Source: Pseudoalteromonas sp. OOF1S-7
GTDB taxonomy: Bacteria > Pseudomonadota > Gammaproteobacteria > Enterobacterales > Alteromonadaceae
DNA length: 64,000 nt
Direction of reading: 5' to 3'
Assembly (NCBI RefSeq): GCF_022347765.1
Contig: NZ_JAKRFZ010000009.1
Location: forward strand, 1 to 64,000
Of this stretch, positions 55,544 to 64,000 are shown piece by piece. Below the pieces are notes generated by a model. The model had not been told where the DNA came from and searched no databases. It worked only from the letters and a program-made list of their open reading frames with translations. The position numbers and the translations under genes were made by a program. The first letter of the stretch is position 1; each line of letters starts with the position of its first letter.

Positions 55544-56710
55544 TTACAGCTTTTCCAGGCCAGCGCCCTGCTCTGTTGACTCGTCAGCACCTGCTACTTT
55601 CACCGCCATACCGCGTTGTGGATATTCAGGTAAGGTGACAACCACTTTGTCACTGTTGCTTAGCCCAGCGCCAACCAGGAAGTATTCACCTTCCTCACGG
55701 ACCACCTGCACCTGACGAGGCTCAAGTTCGGCGTTGTCATTGAGCAACCATACTGTTTGGTTATTGATCAACTCCTGAGGCAGGCGATAAATTTGTTTGA
55801 GCGTTTTACCTAAAAAGCTCACCTGTACATAAGTGCCAAACTTCACTTTGGGCTGGTCGCTGTTCAGCGCATAGGGATCATCAATACGGACCACCAGATT
55901 GCTCATCCGTGTTTGGGTATCAACGGTGCCCAGATCACGGTGGATCTGTGCTTCGCGGGTAAAGCCATTAACCCCTTTATTGAACACAGTTGCTTTAGTT
56001 CCCCCCACGGTTTCAGGCAAAAACACAGAGTCAAAGCCGGCAATGGGGATCACCACTTCAGCCTGCTCAATATTGTTCAACCTTGCAACCACGCTACCTG
56101 TTGAAACAAACTGGCCCAGGCCGACGTCACGAGAGACAATCAAACCATTGAACGGCGCAACCACATCACAGTTTTCCAGATCGCGCCGGGCGCGCATTAA
56201 TGCCGCCTTGGCCGACTTAACGGCCGCTTTTGCGCTCATCACTTGTGGTTTACGTAAAAACAAGTCGGTATGTTTTTTGTTTGGGAAGCGCTTAGCTTCA
56301 TCTGCCGCCACGTCCGCCTGTGCCTGCTCTTCGATCAGTGCTGCTTCAGCACTTGCCAGCTGAGCTTCAGCCTGTAATACGGCCGCTTCATAATTGTCCT
56401 TTTCAATACTGAGTAATGTGTCACCTTTAGCGACCACGCCCCCTGCAACAAAGCTGGGATGCCAGTAGACCACTTCTCCGGCAACCTGAACAGATAACTG
56501 GGTTGTTTCAAGCGGCATCACCTCGCCGTAGCTCTGGATTAAAACCTGATGATCCTGTGCCTGAACGGATTCGACCTGTACAACAGGACGTGTATCAACA
56601 ACCTGTTTTTCTTCCTCGCTTTTTGCGACCGCGTTGACGGCTGCAAAGCCTGCCACCCCAAGGCCCAACGCCACAAAGGGAAAGATCCATTTTAGTGCTT
56701 GTGCTTTCAT
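55544..56710 (-). CDS. RND efflux periplasmic adaptor (membrane fusion protein)
   Basis: A 388-residue adaptor that links the inner-membrane pump to an outer-membrane channel. An N-terminal membrane anchor (about 8-30) is followed by a lipoyl half (VAKGDTLLSIEKDNYEAAV), an alpha-hairpin (about 95-165), the other lipoyl half (VVAPFNGLIVSRDVGLGQFV) and a beta-barrel domain. The anchor appears to be a transmembrane helix rather than a lipoprotein, as no lipobox cysteine is present. First gene of the pump operon. Confidence 0.92.
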   Translation of the reverse strand: MKAQALKWIFPFVALGLGVAGFAAVNAVAKSEEEKQVVDTRPVVQVESVQAQDHQVLIQSYGEVMPLETTQLSVQVAGEVVYWHPSFVAGGVVAKGDTLLSIEKDNYEAAVLQAEAQLASAEAALIEEQAQADVAADEAKRFPNKKHTDLFLRKPQVMSAKAAVKSAKAALMRARRDLENCDVVAPFNGLIVSRDVGLGQFVSTGSVVARLNNIEQAEVVIPIAGFDSVFLPETVGGTKATVFNKGVNGFTREAQIHRDLGTVDTQTRMSNLVVRIDDPYALNSDQPKVKFGTYVQVSFLGKTLKQIYRLPQELINNQTVWLLNDNAELEPRQVQVVREEGEYFLVGAGLSNSDKVVVTLPEYPQRGMAVKVAGADESTEQGAGLEKL

Positions 56711-56798
56711 GACTTTACCTATTGAAATTTTCCTACCGCCTATCTTACCAATATAGAGACGTTCAATAACGTGACATTTGTAAGAATCTGTTACTGAT

Positions 56799-59192
56799 TT
56801 AGCAAAAATCTTTCAGCTGTCTGATGGTGTGGTAGTAATCCAGCAATAAAGCCATTAAAAACATGAGAGTAACGGCCACCACAAAGCTGCTTAGCAGACC
56901 AGTAAACGCCATTTTAAACACCCAGCACACCCCGAAGAGTAACAATAATGACACAAAGGCAACTGGTAAGACCTTGCAAACCCGACCAATCAGGTGTTCT
57001 CTTATCAGCGTGCCCGTCTTAGCACCAAGTTGCCACTTTATTCGCCATACTGGTGCCGACAACAATGCCAGATATCCCAGTACGCCGTACAAGCCAGTCC
57101 CAACCAGTATCACCATCAAACTACTCAGCGCAATACCTGTGTATGCACTGAGTCTGGCCGATTTACTCATGGCTGCTGAGCGCGCTGTCATGTCACTCAA
57201 CTGAAATACACTTTGCCTGGTATCTTGTACGCGCAGCAGCGCATTCAGATCAGATTTTAGCAGTGACTGCCCCGGTGCCAGCCTGATCATCAGGTTATTG
57301 ATAAAAAAGTTATGCGGCAGATAAACAATGTCCGGGGTCCCCAGCGCGGGGGAGTACACATCTTCTACGATGGCCTGCAACCTAACCGGACGCTGATTGC
57401 GCGAGTACAACGTGACTCCGACGTCTTGCAGCGTCAGTCCGAGCTTGCCTGCCAGGCCTTGGTTAATGATCACCACTTCAGCAGGGGCATCCAGCGTCAG
57501 CTGCTCAGCACTAAATTCCGTCCCTGCCAGCACCCGTTGCCCGACAGTGGCAAAATAGCCCACACCACTCCATTGCCCAAAGGCTGTCAACTGCCGCGCA
57601 CTATCTGGCACCGCACTGATAGGCTCCACCCAGGACATTTCCAGCGGATGGTTAGCAGACAAGCTCACCGCAGCTATCTGGGGTTGGGCCAGCAGCGTGT
57701 CAATATTGGCCTCACTGAGCAGGCGTCTGGCCCGTGCTTTTTGTTCACTACGTTCAAAGTCCAGCTGTTGCATTTGTACCTGTATTAATCCCGTGTCATC
57801 AAACCCCTGCGCTTTGCTCATCTGGGCGCCGTAATAGCTTAACAACCAGAGGCTGAAACACAGAACCACCATGCCTGTCGCCAGCTGTGCATTAATAAGC
57901 AACTGGCTCAGCCAGCCTGGTAACTGCTTTACCTGACCTTTGCCTGAGCCACTCAATTGCTGCCTCAAACTACGCAGCTCAACAAAGGCAAACACACTAC
58001 GGGCAAACCCCCAGGCCAGTAGTAACGCCACCAGCCACATGCCCAGATAGGCAGACCAGGACAAGTGCAACCAGGTAATACTGCCCAGCACCTCCTCACC
58101 CCAATATTGCACTAACGCCAGCAACCCCGGTGCCAGTGCCGTCGCGGCTAAAGCCGATAACGCAAACAGGGCCACCGCATGGCACAGCAGCTGGCGGAAC
58201 AGATGGGATGGACGGGCCCCCAGAGCCAGATGCAGTGCCAACTGCGACTGGCGGCTTTTAAAATCCAGCAGATATAATGCAAACAAATTACACAGGGTCA
58301 CTGTGACCACGCCCAGCGCCGCCCCCAACAACCATGTGCCCATTTCCTGCAGTGCCCCCTTAAGCTTGCTGTCGAGCGGACGCAGGGTCAGTTTGAGCGT
58401 GGTATCACCAAAGCCATACTGCCTGGATAACGCTTTAATATCCGCACTCAGTTGCAAGGCCTGTGTTTGCAAGACCGTGTTGGCCTGAGGCAGGGTTCGA
58501 CCTACCAGCATCAGGTTATTGCGGATCGCCATATCAGCAAATGGGGTAATATCGGTCGCAGTATGGCTGAAGAAAGGTAAAAACACATCACTTTGCTGTG
58601 CCGCCCGAAATAACTCAGGTTCGTGACTGTTCTGTGCAAGAATACCCACAACCTGAAAGCGCCGGTCGTCCAGCTGGATCACCTGACCTGTTGCTTCTTG
58701 ATCCGGCAAATAACGACGGGCAAAACGCGCGCTAACAACGGCCTGTGCCGCGCTTTGCGCCTGCTGACCCTGTAATGATGAAGCAGAGAAATAATGACCA
58801 CTTTGCAGTGACATATTAAACAGTGAAAAATAGCCTGGCTCGACCAGGGCCGCTGCAATTCGGGGTTGCTGCGGATGGTTCACATAGAGCATATCGGTGT
58901 AATACACGGGCGTGGCCAGGTCGAATAACCCCGGAGTCTCATGCAAACGCCAGGCAGCGGGCGCTGAGAGCGATTCACTGAGGGTGGTTTCGCCCTGCGC
59001 ATTTCGCAGCTCGCCATCGACCCAGACCAGCCGCGCTGCCTGTTCATATGGCAGCGCACCATGCGCCTGCAAAGCAAGTACGCCAGCCACCAGTAACGCT
59101 GCCATGGCGCTGGACAGCAACAGAGTAAAACATGCCGTCATTCGCCAACGGCTGTAGAGCGCCCTTAGAGCATCCTGAATATCTAACCACAT
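56799..59192 (-). CDS. MacB/FtsX-type ABC transporter permease
   Basis: A 797-residue permease with two repeats of periplasmic MacB-like core plus FtsX-type transmembrane bundle: TM at about 20-42, three helices at about 285-400, one at about 430-450, then a second periplasmic domain and three helices at 675-790. LALHLALGARPSHLFRQLL is the characteristic FtsX loop; the matching loop in the second half is WRIKWQLGAKTGTLIREHL. ATG has GGAG upstream. The ATPase gene ends 14 bp before it and the HlyD-type adaptor lies just beyond, forming one export set. Confidence 0.88.
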   Translation of the reverse strand: MWLDIQDALRALYSRWRMTACFTLLLSSAMAALLVAGVLALQAHGALPYEQAARLVWVDGELRNAQGETTLSESLSAPAAWRLHETPGLFDLATPVYYTDMLYVNHPQQPRIAAALVEPGYFSLFNMSLQSGHYFSASSLQGQQAQSAAQAVVSARFARRYLPDQEATGQVIQLDDRRFQVVGILAQNSHEPELFRAAQQSDVFLPFFSHTATDITPFADMAIRNNLMLVGRTLPQANTVLQTQALQLSADIKALSRQYGFGDTTLKLTLRPLDSKLKGALQEMGTWLLGAALGVVTVTLCNLFALYLLDFKSRQSQLALHLALGARPSHLFRQLLCHAVALFALSALAATALAPGLLALVQYWGEEVLGSITWLHLSWSAYLGMWLVALLLAWGFARSVFAFVELRSLRQQLSGSGKGQVKQLPGWLSQLLINAQLATGMVVLCFSLWLLSYYGAQMSKAQGFDDTGLIQVQMQQLDFERSEQKARARRLLSEANIDTLLAQPQIAAVSLSANHPLEMSWVEPISAVPDSARQLTAFGQWSGVGYFATVGQRVLAGTEFSAEQLTLDAPAEVVIINQGLAGKLGLTLQDVGVTLYSRNQRPVRLQAIVEDVYSPALGTPDIVYLPHNFFINNLMIRLAPGQSLLKSDLNALLRVQDTRQSVFQLSDMTARSAAMSKSARLSAYTGIALSSLMVILVGTGLYGVLGYLALLSAPVWRIKWQLGAKTGTLIREHLIGRVCKVLPVAFVSLLLLFGVCWVFKMAFTGLLSSFVVAVTLMFLMALLLDYYHTIRQLKDFC

Positions 59193-59206
59193 CTTGGTGC
59201 ACTCCC

Positions 59207-59923
59207 TCAGGCAATTGCACTGCGTGCACTATCACGCATGTGGCTGCTGCCCACTATCTCACCATCCAGCAGGCGGATCTGCCGAGAAGCCATGTCGGCA
59301 TATCTGGGGTCATGTGTCACCATACAAATGGTGGTGCCCTGCTGATGCAGCTGTGCGATCAACTGCATCACCGCATCACCGCTTTTCGAATCCAGGTTTC
59401 CGGTTGGCTCATCCACCAGTAAAATACTGGGGTTGGCAACCAGTGCCCGGGCAATAGCGACCCGCTGCTGCTGCCCACCAGAGAGTTGATCGGGCTTATG
59501 CGCAGCGCGATGCGACAAGCCCACCTTATCCAGACAATTTTGCACACGACTTTGCACTTCATCACGCGACAACCGGGTGGTGCTATAGCGCAGCGGCAGC
59601 GCCACATTATTAAACACCGACAATTCGTCGATCAGATTAAAAGACTGGAAAATAAACCCAATATGGCGATTCCTTAACTCCGCGCGCTGATCCGCGGTCA
59701 ATGTCCCCACCTCGGTTCCCTGGATAAGATATTGCCCGTTGCTTGCTTCATCCAGTAAACCCATGATGGACAGCAAAGTGGATTTACCACACCCGGATGG
59801 GCCAGAGATGGATACAAATTCTCCCTGTTCGATACTCAAACTCACCTGTCGCAGCGCATGTGTCTGTAGTTCTTCGGTTTCGAACACTTTACTGATGTGC
59901 TTCATTTCTATTATCTGTGTCAT
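59207..59923 (-). CDS. ABC transporter ATP-binding protein (MacB/LolD type)
   Basis: A 238-residue ATPase with Walker A GPSGCGKST (41-49), Q-loop FQSFNLIDELSVFNNV, signature LSGGQQQR, Walker B ILLVDEPTGNLD and the H-loop MVTHDPRYA. The DEPTGNLD form is typical of the MacB/LolD/FtsE group. I chose ATG 59923, with GGGGAAAG just upstream, over the longer frame from 59953. It powers the neighbouring MacB/FtsX-type permease. Confidence 0.93.
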   Translation of the reverse strand: MTQIIEMKHISKVFETEELQTHALRQVSLSIEQGEFVSISGPSGCGKSTLLSIMGLLDEASNGQYLIQGTEVGTLTADQRAELRNRHIGFIFQSFNLIDELSVFNNVALPLRYSTTRLSRDEVQSRVQNCLDKVGLSHRAAHKPDQLSGGQQQRVAIARALVANPSILLVDEPTGNLDSKSGDAVMQLIAQLHQQGTTICMVTHDPRYADMASRQIRLLDGEIVGSSHMRDSARSAIA

Positions 59924-59978
59924 ACTTTCCCCGCTGACAAACCGGCACCCCATTGTGCCATAGTTGACCCTTAAAGCT

Positions 59979-61223
59979 TTAATTCAGTGCGACCTGCACG
60001 CCCTGTTGTGCCAGGCTACTCAAATCGGAAATAATCCAGCGCTGATTGTGTTTTGCACCCTGTTCAATCACCACGTAACGACCAGCCAGTGCTCCAAAGT
60101 GCACTGTTTTCAGCTCAGTAGAGCCATCCTCTGCAAGCCGGTACAGCTGTGCGCTCTGCTGCTCGCGCACATTGGCCGGACGACGGATATACAACGCCTG
60201 TTCCAGCTCAGCCACTGTGATGCTGGCATCAATGCTGAGCATAGGTCGGGCGGCTTTGGGTAATGTCCGGGGCAATGCCACTTCAACCTTCACACTGTTT
60301 TCAACCACCACAGGATCAATCCGCTTCACAGTGCCTGGCACCTGCTGATCGCGGATCCGCACCGTTACCGCCTGCCCGGGCTGCACTTTTTGCACCTGAG
60401 ATTGCGCGACCCGCAGTTCAGCCAGCAGGCGAGTCTGGCTGCCTATCAACGCGGCTTCATCACCCACCTTAAGGCGCTGGCCAACAGCCAGTGGCATACG
60501 CTCCAGAATACCGGAAACCGGTGCAGTGACGGTCAGCGCAGCCAGCCTGGCACGGCTGCGCGCCAACTCCTGACGCCGAATCGCAATGCGTTGTGATGCC
60601 AGCTGCTGCGCACTGGCATGGAGCTTTTTTAACTGCGCCAGGCGCTGCTGTGCGCTGTCCCGTTGGCGAGCTAAGTTGGCCACCCGCGAGCGAGTCTGAG
60701 CAAAGGCCAGCTGTGAAATAATCCCTTTTTCTGCCAGCCCCTGTTCTGCCTGCTCTCTCAACCGTGCCGTTGCCAGATCACCTGTCAGTTTGTCCAGCAA
60801 GGTTTGTTCACTCAAAAATTCTCGCTGCTGATTGAGCGTCAGCTGCTGCAATGCCATATCGCTGTCTTGCCGGGCCTGTTGTGCCTGCGCCACGGCCAGT
60901 GACAGATCCGGATTGTCGAGTGTGGCAATCACGTCTCCCACCTTAACTGCAGCCCCGGCTTTAAGGTGAATGTGTTTCACCACGGCATCGCTCTCTACAC
61001 TGAGCAGGTGCTGCTCAGCACTACGAAGCACCCCAAAACTGTCCACACCTATGGCCAGCGGTCCGTATTCCACGGTTGCGATCAACACATCCTGGCGGGC
61101 CAGCCGGGTGATCGGCTCACCGGTTCCCAGTAGCCAGGATCCGATCAGCAAAATGACTGGCACGCCCCCCCATTGCCAGCGTCGCCAGTAACTGGTGGGT
61201 TCTGGCGGTTTGATTAAATCCAT
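59979..61223 (-). CDS. HlyD-family periplasmic adaptor of the ABC exporter
   Basis: A 414-residue adaptor with one N-terminal membrane helix (about 20-34, GVPVILLIGSWLLG), a lipoyl half (LKAGAAVKVGDVIATLDNPD), a long coiled-coil hairpin (about 115-215) rich in Q, L and R, the other lipoyl half (VTAPVSGILERMPLAVGQRL) and a beta-barrel domain. ATG is preceded by GGAG 6 nt upstream. It is the first gene of the adaptor-ATPase-permease operon, a MacAB-like set. The exported molecule is unknown; the RTX-like gene upstream has its own Sec signal and terminator. Confidence 0.9.
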   Translation of the reverse strand: MDLIKPPEPTSYWRRWQWGGVPVILLIGSWLLGTGEPITRLARQDVLIATVEYGPLAIGVDSFGVLRSAEQHLLSVESDAVVKHIHLKAGAAVKVGDVIATLDNPDLSLAVAQAQQARQDSDMALQQLTLNQQREFLSEQTLLDKLTGDLATARLREQAEQGLAEKGIISQLAFAQTRSRVANLARQRDSAQQRLAQLKKLHASAQQLASQRIAIRRQELARSRARLAALTVTAPVSGILERMPLAVGQRLKVGDEAALIGSQTRLLAELRVAQSQVQKVQPGQAVTVRIRDQQVPGTVKRIDPVVVENSVKVEVALPRTLPKAARPMLSIDASITVAELEQALYIRRPANVREQQSAQLYRLAEDGSTELKTVHFGALAGRYVVIEQGAKHNQRWIISDLSSLAQQGVQVALN

Positions 61224-61433
61224 TCTCAGCTCCGTATATGTTCACTCAGTAACGCCTGGAGCCAGTTTCGTGCCAAATTTTTATCCCCATAAAATCAAAA
61301 AGTTAATATTTTTCTACGACAAGTTTCGGCAGGATCGGACAATTGGTCCGGAATTGGAACGGGCATTGTGGTTGCTTACTGAGCCCGATAACTGAGCTGG
61401 GTTGTGTGGGTTTGCAGTTCACCGCCAAGACAA

Positions 61434-61461
61434 GAAAAAAGGGGAAGTCACAGACTTCCCC
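61434..61461 (-). terminator. Rho-independent terminator after the RTX-like gene
   Basis: On the minus strand a 9-bp stem GGGGAAGTC / GACTTCCCC with a 3-nt loop is followed by TTTTTT. The remaining sequence between it and the adaptor gene (61224-61433) shows no other feature I can name and should hold the adaptor promoter. Confidence 0.9.
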
Positions 61462-61519
61462 TTTGCTCGGGACGGGTCCTTTTACAGGCCCTAAGTAATT
61501 GAAATGCGATTTATGAAAC

Positions 61520-63649
61520 CTATTGTAAGTCGTATACACTCTTACTGCGGTTGTTCAGCCAGGCTGCAAAGGTGTCTTCGTCAACCAGATCAGCAATGCG
61601 ACCTTTAAACTCACTGTAGCCTTTCTCATTGTAGAATTGCTTCAGTCTGAGCACTTCTTCATGACGTGATGACATGCCACTGCCGGCTTTACGTACCGCA
61701 CGGTCAAAGTAGCCTGATCTATGCTTGGCACTGCTCACGTAGCCACTGATGTCACGATCATTCCACTCGTTATAGATGACGTCGTTACCACTGCCACCGG
61801 TGCCGGATGGGATCTCATCACCGCGTACGAAGAGAATATCGCCGCCACCGCCGCCATACAGACCAATATCTGAATAGGTCGAAATTGCTGCTAAAAAGTC
61901 TTTGCTGCCGCCGCCACTGAGCTCACAATGGCCGCGTTCACACACCAGAATATCCTGACCACTGCCACCCCAGGATTTAGCCCGGTTGCCCCATGAACCA
62001 CCGCCGGAGTCAACAATGATATCGGCCCCTGAATTACCAGACAGGCGGTCTTTGTTACCATCATTACCAAAGATGATGTCTTCCCCGTCACCACCCGAGA
62101 TATTGTCGCCATCCCGGTTACCGAATAGCACATCATCGCCGTTTTCACCTTTGATATCGTCGGCGCCATCATTGTTGTAACCGCTGATACGAACCCGATG
62201 TACCACACCATCGTGATCAGTCTCAATCTCAGAACCACCGGCAACCCAGTCGTTACCATCGCCTGCGCGGATCTGATCTTTGCCGTCACCGCCAAAGATC
62301 AGGTCATTGCCCCGACCCGTCTGGATGGTGTCATTCCCATTGAGGCCATACACTGTCATATCGCGACCCACACCAGTTGCCGACAGGGTATCGTTGCCGT
62401 TTGACAACTGCACCTCTACTTCTTCTACGGCATTACTGAATGCGCAGTGCTGGTAGCCTGCTGAGTAAGCAAACACATACTCATCGTGCTCTTCCACAAA
62501 CAGGGTAAGATTGTTGTCGAGCGCACGCAGTTTCCACACCCCATTGTTCAGCTCACTGTCAAAGCTACCAGTCTGAGTATGACAACGCTCGTATGCGGCA
62601 GTCAGGCTGTCCGGTACATTGCCCACCGGCGTACAGGAATATTGCTCAATACCACTGATATTACTCTGGATACTGCCGTTTGACCCTTCGGTCAGACAGT
62701 CCATACCTGTGCCACCATCTACTTTTTCGAAGTCACCATAAGTGTAAATGATGTCATCGCCTTTGCCGGCATACACATAATCCACTTTATTGCCGGTTAA
62801 AATGGTGTCATTGCCATCACCACCGTATACCAGCTGGTGCCAGTTCAGCGCCGTGCCGTCGTATTCTTCACCACTGTCGGCCAGGTTGACCTGAAAACCA
62901 TTGTGACTGCTCACATCAAAGGTTTCACAGCTGCCAGCGTAATACACAGTTACCAGCGCATCATCGCCTTCGGCGGTCAGCTTCTCACCACTTACATTCG
63001 GTGACACCGACAGGTAGTTCATATACGGGTTTAAGGAGTTATCATCGGCAACGGCAATTTTTGCACGGTCCAGGCCTTCACAACTGGCCGGTGCATAGTT
63101 AGCACAACTGGTGGATTCCACGTTTTCGAAGCGACTCGAAATAGTGCCTTCATCCCCTTCTTCAACACAGTCAGCACCGGCACCGCCATCCACGCGCTCA
63201 TAATCCCTAAAAGTATGGATCTGATCATTACCGCCATTGCCATACACGTAATCGACTTTATTGCCGGTGAGAATGGTGTCGTTCCCTTCACCACCAAACA
63301 CCTGCTGATGAAAGTCCAGGTTCGCACCATTGTAATATTCACCACTGTCCGGCAGGTTCACGTGCAGCCCGTTATAGCTAGTGCCGTTGAGCACTTCACA
63401 GCGGCCATTGTACGAAACCACAATAGAAGTCTGAGTTCCCCTCACGGTCAATGCGGTGTCAGCCAGCTTGGGGCTCAGTGCCAGGTAAATCATATATTGA
63501 TTTTCAACATGCTCGCCAATGTCTATCTGGGTCCGATCCAGGCCATTACAGTAGGCGCCTGGCGCAGCCAGCCGCGTGGCAAGCGCGTTGTTTGGCAACA
63601 GGGTCAGCGACAGTGCCGCTGCCAGTAGTGCCTTTTGATAAACCACCAT
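61520..63649 (-). CDS. Sec-exported protein with RTX-type calcium-binding repeats and an internal duplication
   Basis: A 709-residue protein. A Sec signal peptide (about 1-24, NNALAT) directs export. Two similar units of about 157 residues follow (starting near C34 and C191); each has a GLDR(T/A) start, a GGxGNDTILTGNKVDYVY block and a closing cysteine. From about 420 to 640 there are many RTX nonapeptides (GGDGKDQIRAGDGNDW, GENGDDVLFGNRDGDNI, GGDGEDIIFGN) predicted to form a calcium-loaded beta-roll. The C-terminal 70 residues are basic and helical. I chose ATG 63649 (GGAG 6 nt upstream) over 63661. RTX proteins usually leave by type I secretion with no N-terminal signal, so this layout is uncommon. 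Function unknown. Confidence 0.85.
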   Translation of the reverse strand: MVVYQKALLAAALSLTLLPNNALATRLAAPGAYCNGLDRTQIDIGEHVENQYMIYLALSPKLADTALTVRGTQTSIVVSYNGRCEVLNGTSYNGLHVNLPDSGEYYNGANLDFHQQVFGGEGNDTILTGNKVDYVYGNGGNDQIHTFRDYERVDGGAGADCVEEGDEGTISSRFENVESTSCANYAPASCEGLDRAKIAVADDNSLNPYMNYLSVSPNVSGEKLTAEGDDALVTVYYAGSCETFDVSSHNGFQVNLADSGEEYDGTALNWHQLVYGGDGNDTILTGNKVDYVYAGKGDDIIYTYGDFEKVDGGTGMDCLTEGSNGSIQSNISGIEQYSCTPVGNVPDSLTAAYERCHTQTGSFDSELNNGVWKLRALDNNLTLFVEEHDEYVFAYSAGYQHCAFSNAVEEVEVQLSNGNDTLSATGVGRDMTVYGLNGNDTIQTGRGNDLIFGGDGKDQIRAGDGNDWVAGGSEIETDHDGVVHRVRISGYNNDGADDIKGENGDDVLFGNRDGDNISGGDGEDIIFGNDGNKDRLSGNSGADIIVDSGGGSWGNRAKSWGGSGQDILVCERGHCELSGGGSKDFLAAISTYSDIGLYGGGGGDILFVRGDEIPSGTGGSGNDVIYNEWNDRDISGYVSSAKHRSGYFDRAVRKAGSGMSSRHEEVLRLKQFYNEKGYSEFKGRIADLVDEDTFAAWLNNRSKSVYDLQ

Positions 63650-64000
63650 GTTAGTCTCCATGAGTTAAGTAAAGATATGCGCAAAGAAATCTGGATGAGG
63701 GAAGTTATAAGCCACAATTGTGCAATCACTATGGACTCAGACTGGGTAATAAGGATGAGTTTTACTGTCAACGGGTAAGCGCACGGACAACAACACCATG
63801 CAAATCACGCCATGTTATTCACACTTTCACCATGGCATATGGAGAGTTGAAAAAAGCTTCACAGATCAAAAAAACCACCACCCAGGCGTTTATTTGTTTA
63901 CATAACTGAATAAGCGCTTTATGAACCGATTCATAAAGTACGTAAATACCGTCAAGCAATTAAGCTGTCAGGCTGAAGAAAAAACCCTAAATAACCCATC
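63650..64000. other. Upstream region of the RTX-like gene
   Basis: About 350 bp to the window edge without a supported gene. It must hold the RTX-like gene promoter. A 9-bp perfect inverted repeat stands at 63917-63938. The short open frame at 63718-63909 (+) has no recognisable domain and I do not call it. Confidence 0.5.
63917..63938. repeat. Inverted repeat, possible operator
   Basis: CTTTATGAA and TTCATAAAG are perfect inverted copies around a 4-nt CCGA spacer. The size and AT-rich arms suit a dimeric repressor or activator site. The gene it would control may lie beyond the window edge. Confidence 0.4.

Noticed and set aside
61900..63400. Repeated DNA segments that could suggest a CRISPR or tandem repeat array
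   Set aside because: They are the codons of RTX nonapeptides and the duplicated units in a continuous coding frame, without regular spacers.
63718..63909. A 63-codon rightward frame near the right edge
   Set aside because: It has no ribosome-binding site or recognisable features and lies in the likely promoter region of the RTX-like gene.

Overview
The window is about 64 kb of chromosome from a marine gammaproteobacterium, most likely Pseudoalteromonas or a close relative. This rests on gene order (murB-birA-coaX-four tRNAs-tufB; ubiE-ubiJ-ubiB-tatABC-tatD-hemB), many secreted peptidases, a second EF-G, and protein sequences typical of Alteromonadales. The species is inference. I found no insertion sequence, prophage, integrase or CRISPR array; this looks like ordinary chromosome.

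Layout. 1-3.5 kb: start of tufB, the Thr-Tyr-Gly-Thr tRNA operon with a stringent-type promoter, then coaX, birA and murB, all leftward. 3.6-17 kb: a secreted M1 aminopeptidase, a DUF2057 protein, hinT, a CsgD-like regulator, a hybrid histidine kinase, a periplasmic TolB-amidohydrolase and a chemoreceptor with a long poly-HAMP array. 17-23.4 kb: a nearly complete methionine-salvage locus (mtnK, mtnA, mtnBCD, a transaminase and an omega-amidase). Both of its divergent promoters carry tandem MetJ-like boxes. 23.4-35.2 kb: a DUF885 lipoprotein, a degenerate GGDEF protein, ubiquinone genes ubiE-ubiJ-ubiB, the Tat translocase, tatD, a membrane GGDEF protein and hemB. 35.3-43.9 kb: an ExeM/Xds-like secreted nuclease, a solitary EF-G paralogue, a GntP permease and two uncharacterised secreted proteins.

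43.98-45.07 kb: the most notable region. Three tandem copies of a roughly 210-nt non-coding RNA gene each have a TTGACA-N17-GATAAT promoter, one Fur-like box over the -10, a second Fur-like box upstream of the -35, conserved hairpins with compensatory changes and a Rho-independent terminator. A 42-nt block identical in all three contains ACATTGCTCA, the pairing core of the iron-stress sRNA RyhB. I interpret them as a tandem RyhB-family triplet.

45.1-64 kb: a circularly permuted GTPase, yaeQ, an alpha/beta hydrolase, a Dps protein behind two FNR-like sites, a STAS-like protein, oligopeptidase B, an unknown secreted protein, an RND efflux pair, an ABC export set (permease, ATPase, HlyD-type adaptor) and a Sec-exported protein with RTX-type calcium-binding repeats and an internal duplication.

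All family names come from motif and sequence recognition, and no database search was run. Start codons moved from the longest open frame are justified by ribosome-binding sites in the entries.
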